The notes under the pieces were generated by a model. The model saw only the letters and a program-made list of their open reading frames with translations, did no database searches and was not told the origin of the DNA. Below are positions 6,350 through 8,446 of a stretch of 8,446 nucleotides of DNA, one piece after another. The stretch's first letter is position 1. The number at the start of each line of letters is the position of its first letter. The stretch is taken from positions 1 through 8,446 of the forward strand of contig JAGZDD010000171.1 of the NCBI GenBank assembly GCA_018369015.1. The letters are read 5' to 3'. Made by a program: the position numbers and the translations under genes. Source of the DNA: Clostridiales bacterium. Lineage in GTDB: Bacteria > Bacillota > Clostridia > Lachnospirales > Lachnospiraceae.

Positions 6350-6858
6350 AACGTACATTCATCTATATCGTTGTCATATTAGGGGCATTTTTACTCCAGA
6401 GTGCGGTGTTTAGCTTTTTTGCATTGGCAGACATTGTGCCGAATCTTTTAATTATTGTTACAGCCAGCATTGCCTTGATCAGGGGGCAAAGCGAGGGATG
6501 TGTGGTAGGCTTTTTTTGTGGGCTGCTCATGGATATTTCTGTTGGCTATTATTTGGGGATCAATGCCCTTTGCTTTCTTGTCATTGGTTTTGTCCTTGGG
6601 TACCTCAATCAGATTTATTACGAAGAGGATATTACCCTCCCTCTTATACTGATTGGTGTTGCAGATTTTTTATATGGAATCATCATGTATATTTTAAGCT
6701 TTATGGCAAGAGGCAGGTTTGATTTTTTGTATTATCTTGGCCGGATTATTCTTCCAGAGCTTGTCTATACGGTGATTTTGTCGATTGTTGCTTACCGTTT
6801 TATATTGTTTATATGTAAGAAGCTGGATAAAAAAGGAAGTGAGGACCTCATTGCTTAA
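6346..6858 (+). CDS. mreD: Rod shape-determining protein MreD
   Basis: MreD is a small polytopic membrane protein of the elongation complex and works with MreC. The protein has 170 residues, typical length, and is highly hydrophobic, with about five to six membrane segments, roughly at 4-26, 32-46, 51-64, 70-87, 97-120 and 133-157. Family landmarks are VPNLLIIV (31-38) and the Gly-rich GFFCGLLMDISVG (55-67), matching the usual PNLLL and GFxxGLLxD pattern. The ATG lies within the ATGA overlap with the mreC stop, so translation is probably coupled. Its 3' end overlaps the TTG start of the PBP2 gene by 8 nt. Sequence conservation in MreD is low, so the call rests on the pattern and the position between mreC and PBP2. 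Confidence 0.95.
   Translation: MKRTFIYIVVILGAFLLQSAVFSFFALADIVPNLLIIVTASIALIRGQSEGCVVGFFCGLLMDISVGYYLGINALCFLVIGFVLGYLNQIYYEEDITLPLILIGVADFLYGIIMYILSFMARGRFDFLYYLGRIILPELVYTVILSIVAYRFILFICKKLDKKGSEDLIA
6839..6844 (+). promoter_or_regulatory. Ribosome binding site for the TTG start of PBP2
   Basis: GTGAGG within AAAGGAAGTGAGG (6832-6844) ends 6 nt before TTG 6851. No ATG or GTG in this frame occurs before the membrane segment, so a TTG start is needed to keep the signal anchor. Confidence 0.65.
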
Positions 6859-8446
6859 ATCACTTTTAAGAGAAATTCTTTCAATAATCCGCTCAAGATT
6901 GTTTATCGCCGGCGCTTTGTTCGTCGTACTTTTTTTAGTGCTTTTCCACCGTCTGTTTGTTTTGCAGGTCGTGGAGGGCGAGGATTATCTGGAAAAATTT
7001 ACTTACAGAATAAAAAAAGAAACTCAGACAAAGGCGCCAAGGGGAACGATTTATGACAGCAAGGGCAATGTCCTTGCTTACGACCGCCTTGCCTATTCTA
7101 TCATTATTGAAGATAGTACGCTTTTATCGGATAATGCCTCAAAAAATGCGATGATCGAGGAATTGATCGAAATTATTGAGAAGAACGGCGAAGAACCGGT
7201 GAATAATATGCCGATGGTTATTCAAGAAGATGGCGCGGTAGAATTTAACGGCTCAGACGGTACGGTCAGAAATTTTAAAAAGGATATATTTGGACTTAAT
7301 TATACAGACAGCTTAAGCGAAAAGCAGGAGGCTATGACAGCCCAGGAGCTGTTTGATTATATGCGCAGCAAGGATTTCTTTAATTTAAGTGCTGATTTCT
7401 CTACGGAGGAAGCTATGAAAATTATGGCGATCCGGTATGAACTTTATATGAAGCGCTATCAAAAATATGTGTCTGTGACAGTTGTCAGCGATGTGGATGA
7501 TACAATGGTGGCTGCGATCAAGGAAAATGGTGCAGATCTTCCGGGTGTTACGATTGAACAGGACTACATTCGGGAATATAATGACAGCAAATATTTTTCC
7601 CATATCACCGGGTATACAGGAACGATTTCCGATGAACAGCTTACCCAGTTTGAGGAGGATGGCCATGAAGAGTACGATTCCAGTGATATTGTTGGAAAGA
7701 CTGGTATTGAAAGTGTTTTTGAATATGAGCTTTCGGGAACGAAGGGGTCACAGACGCTTTTTGTCAATAGCTTAGGAAGCGTGCTAGATACTACTGATGT
7801 AAAGGCGGCGGTTCCCGGCAACGATGTGTATTTGAGCATTGATGCAGACTTGACGAAGACGATTTATGATTTGCTGGAAGAAAAAATTTCAGGTATTTTG
7901 CTGGCAAAGCTTGTGGACGGAACGGTTGATGAGGATAATAATAAAGATCATCTGATTTCCTATAACCAGGTATTTCATGCGTTTATAGAAAACGGTGTGC
8001 TTGATACCGAACATTTTTACGAGGATGACGCCACCGATTTGGAAAAATCTGTCGGCAGCCGTTTTGACACTTATTTGGACGGCGTTATGACCGGGCTGGA
8101 AAGGCAGCTTCGGGCGGACAGCTTTGCGCCTCAAAGCACTCTGCCGAAAGAATATGATAAATATTGCAATTATATTTATACATGGCTGAAAAATAACAGC
8201 TTTTTAAACGGCGAGCTATATGACAGTGATGAAGAAGTGTATAAGCAGTGGGAGGAAGGCAAGATAGGGCTTGGAGATTTTTTAAAGCATGCGATTTCCC
8301 AGGGCTGGATTGATACGACACTGCTGGACATTTCCGGAGAATATGTAGATACTGCCGAAGTGTACGATGCCCTTGTGACAGCAACACTCAATGGTATCCG
8401 GGATGATTCCGGTTTCCATAAGCTTGTTTATAAATACATCCTTTCA
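6851..8446 (+). CDS. mrdA: Penicillin-binding protein 2, class B elongasome transpeptidase, 5' part with large insertion
   Basis: Class B PBPs cross-link peptidoglycan; beside mreBCD this one should serve rod elongation. The frame is open from TTG 6851 to the last base, giving 532 residues with the 3' end missing. A single membrane anchor lies at about 17-37. The PBP dimerization domain follows with PRGTIYD at 63-69, HITGYTGTIS, and DIVGKTGIESVFEYELSG around 279-296. SIDADLTKTIYDLL (329-342) opens the transpeptidase domain, and GILLAKLVDG (348-357) looks like its first strand. The sequence then departs from the standard pattern for at least 175 residues, acidic and probably helical, with no SxxK seen before the window ends. 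The catalytic SxxK, SxN and KTG motifs must lie downstream. The gene overlaps mreD by 8 nt and is probably translationally coupled. Its frame has no stop inside the window. Confidence 0.93.
   Translation, partial: MLKSLLREILSIIRSRLFIAGALFVVLFLVLFHRLFVLQVVEGEDYLEKFTYRIKKETQTKAPRGTIYDSKGNVLAYDRLAYSIIIEDSTLLSDNASKNAMIEELIEIIEKNGEEPVNNMPMVIQEDGAVEFNGSDGTVRNFKKDIFGLNYTDSLSEKQEAMTAQELFDYMRSKDFFNLSADFSTEEAMKIMAIRYELYMKRYQKYVSVTVVSDVDDTMVAAIKENGADLPGVTIEQDYIREYNDSKYFSHITGYTGTISDEQLTQFEEDGHEEYDSSDIVGKTGIESVFEYELSGTKGSQTLFVNSLGSVLDTTDVKAAVPGNDVYLSIDADLTKTIYDLLEEKISGILLAKLVDGTVDEDNNKDHLISYNQVFHAFIENGVLDTEHFYEDDATDLEKSVGSRFDTYLDGVMTGLERQLRADSFAPQSTLPKEYDKYCNYIYTWLKNNSFLNGELYDSDEEVYKQWEEGKIGLGDFLKHAISQGWIDTTLLDISGEYVDTAEVYDALVTATLNGIRDDSGFHKLVYKYILS

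Noticed and set aside
7385..8391. Several antisense and alternate-frame ORFs across the PBP2 region
   Set aside because: They are shadows of the continuous PBP2 frame, which has clear family motifs and stays open from 6851 to the window end.

Overview
The window looks like chromosome of a Gram-positive Clostridia species, most likely Lachnospiraceae-like. The evidence is the mutL-miaA-ynbB gene order, radC directly upstream of mreBCD and a PBP2 gene, AAAGGAG-type ribosome binding sites, use of TTG starts, and the diverged type of MreB. No rRNA, tRNA, IS element, phage gene or CRISPR array is visible. Everything reads on the + strand. The family placement is inference from synteny and remembered homologues.

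Region 1 (1-3455) is a run of three genes: the 3' part of mutL (mismatch repair endonuclease), miaA (tRNA A37 dimethylallyltransferase), and a PLP-dependent methionine gamma-lyase family protein (ynbB family). miaA and ynbB overlap by 8 nt, so they are probably translationally coupled. The hfq gene that sits next to miaA in many bacteria is absent here.

Region 2 (3456-3654) is the only sizeable non-coding stretch. It has an AT-rich tract with a perfect 16-bp palindrome, one or two weak -10-like elements, and a long inverted repeat (3572-3602). The ATG in the loop of that repeat would be the naive radC start. A strong Shine-Dalgarno 8 nt before a TTG at 3655 argues that radC really starts at 3655, leaving the palindrome in the 5' leader or as an operator.

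Region 3 (3655-8446) is a tightly packed cell-shape operon: radC, a diverged mreB, mreC, mreD and a class B PBP2 (mrdA) that runs off the window. The mreC/mreD overlap is ATGA, and mreD/PBP2 overlap by 8 nt with a TTG start. Together these encode the cytoplasmic filament, the bitopic and polytopic membrane linkers and the transpeptidase of the rod elongation complex.

The most notable points are: (a) the MreB protein carries Lys at the position of the catalytic Glu and DMGADTT in place of DIGGGTT; (b) the PBP2 shows at least about 175 residues of non-canonical sequence inserted where the transpeptidase SxxK motif would be expected; (c) the palindromic radC leader; (d) a 14-residue repeat in the MutL linker. 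I saw no wholly new system. These are unusual versions of known genes plus an uncharacterised regulatory region.
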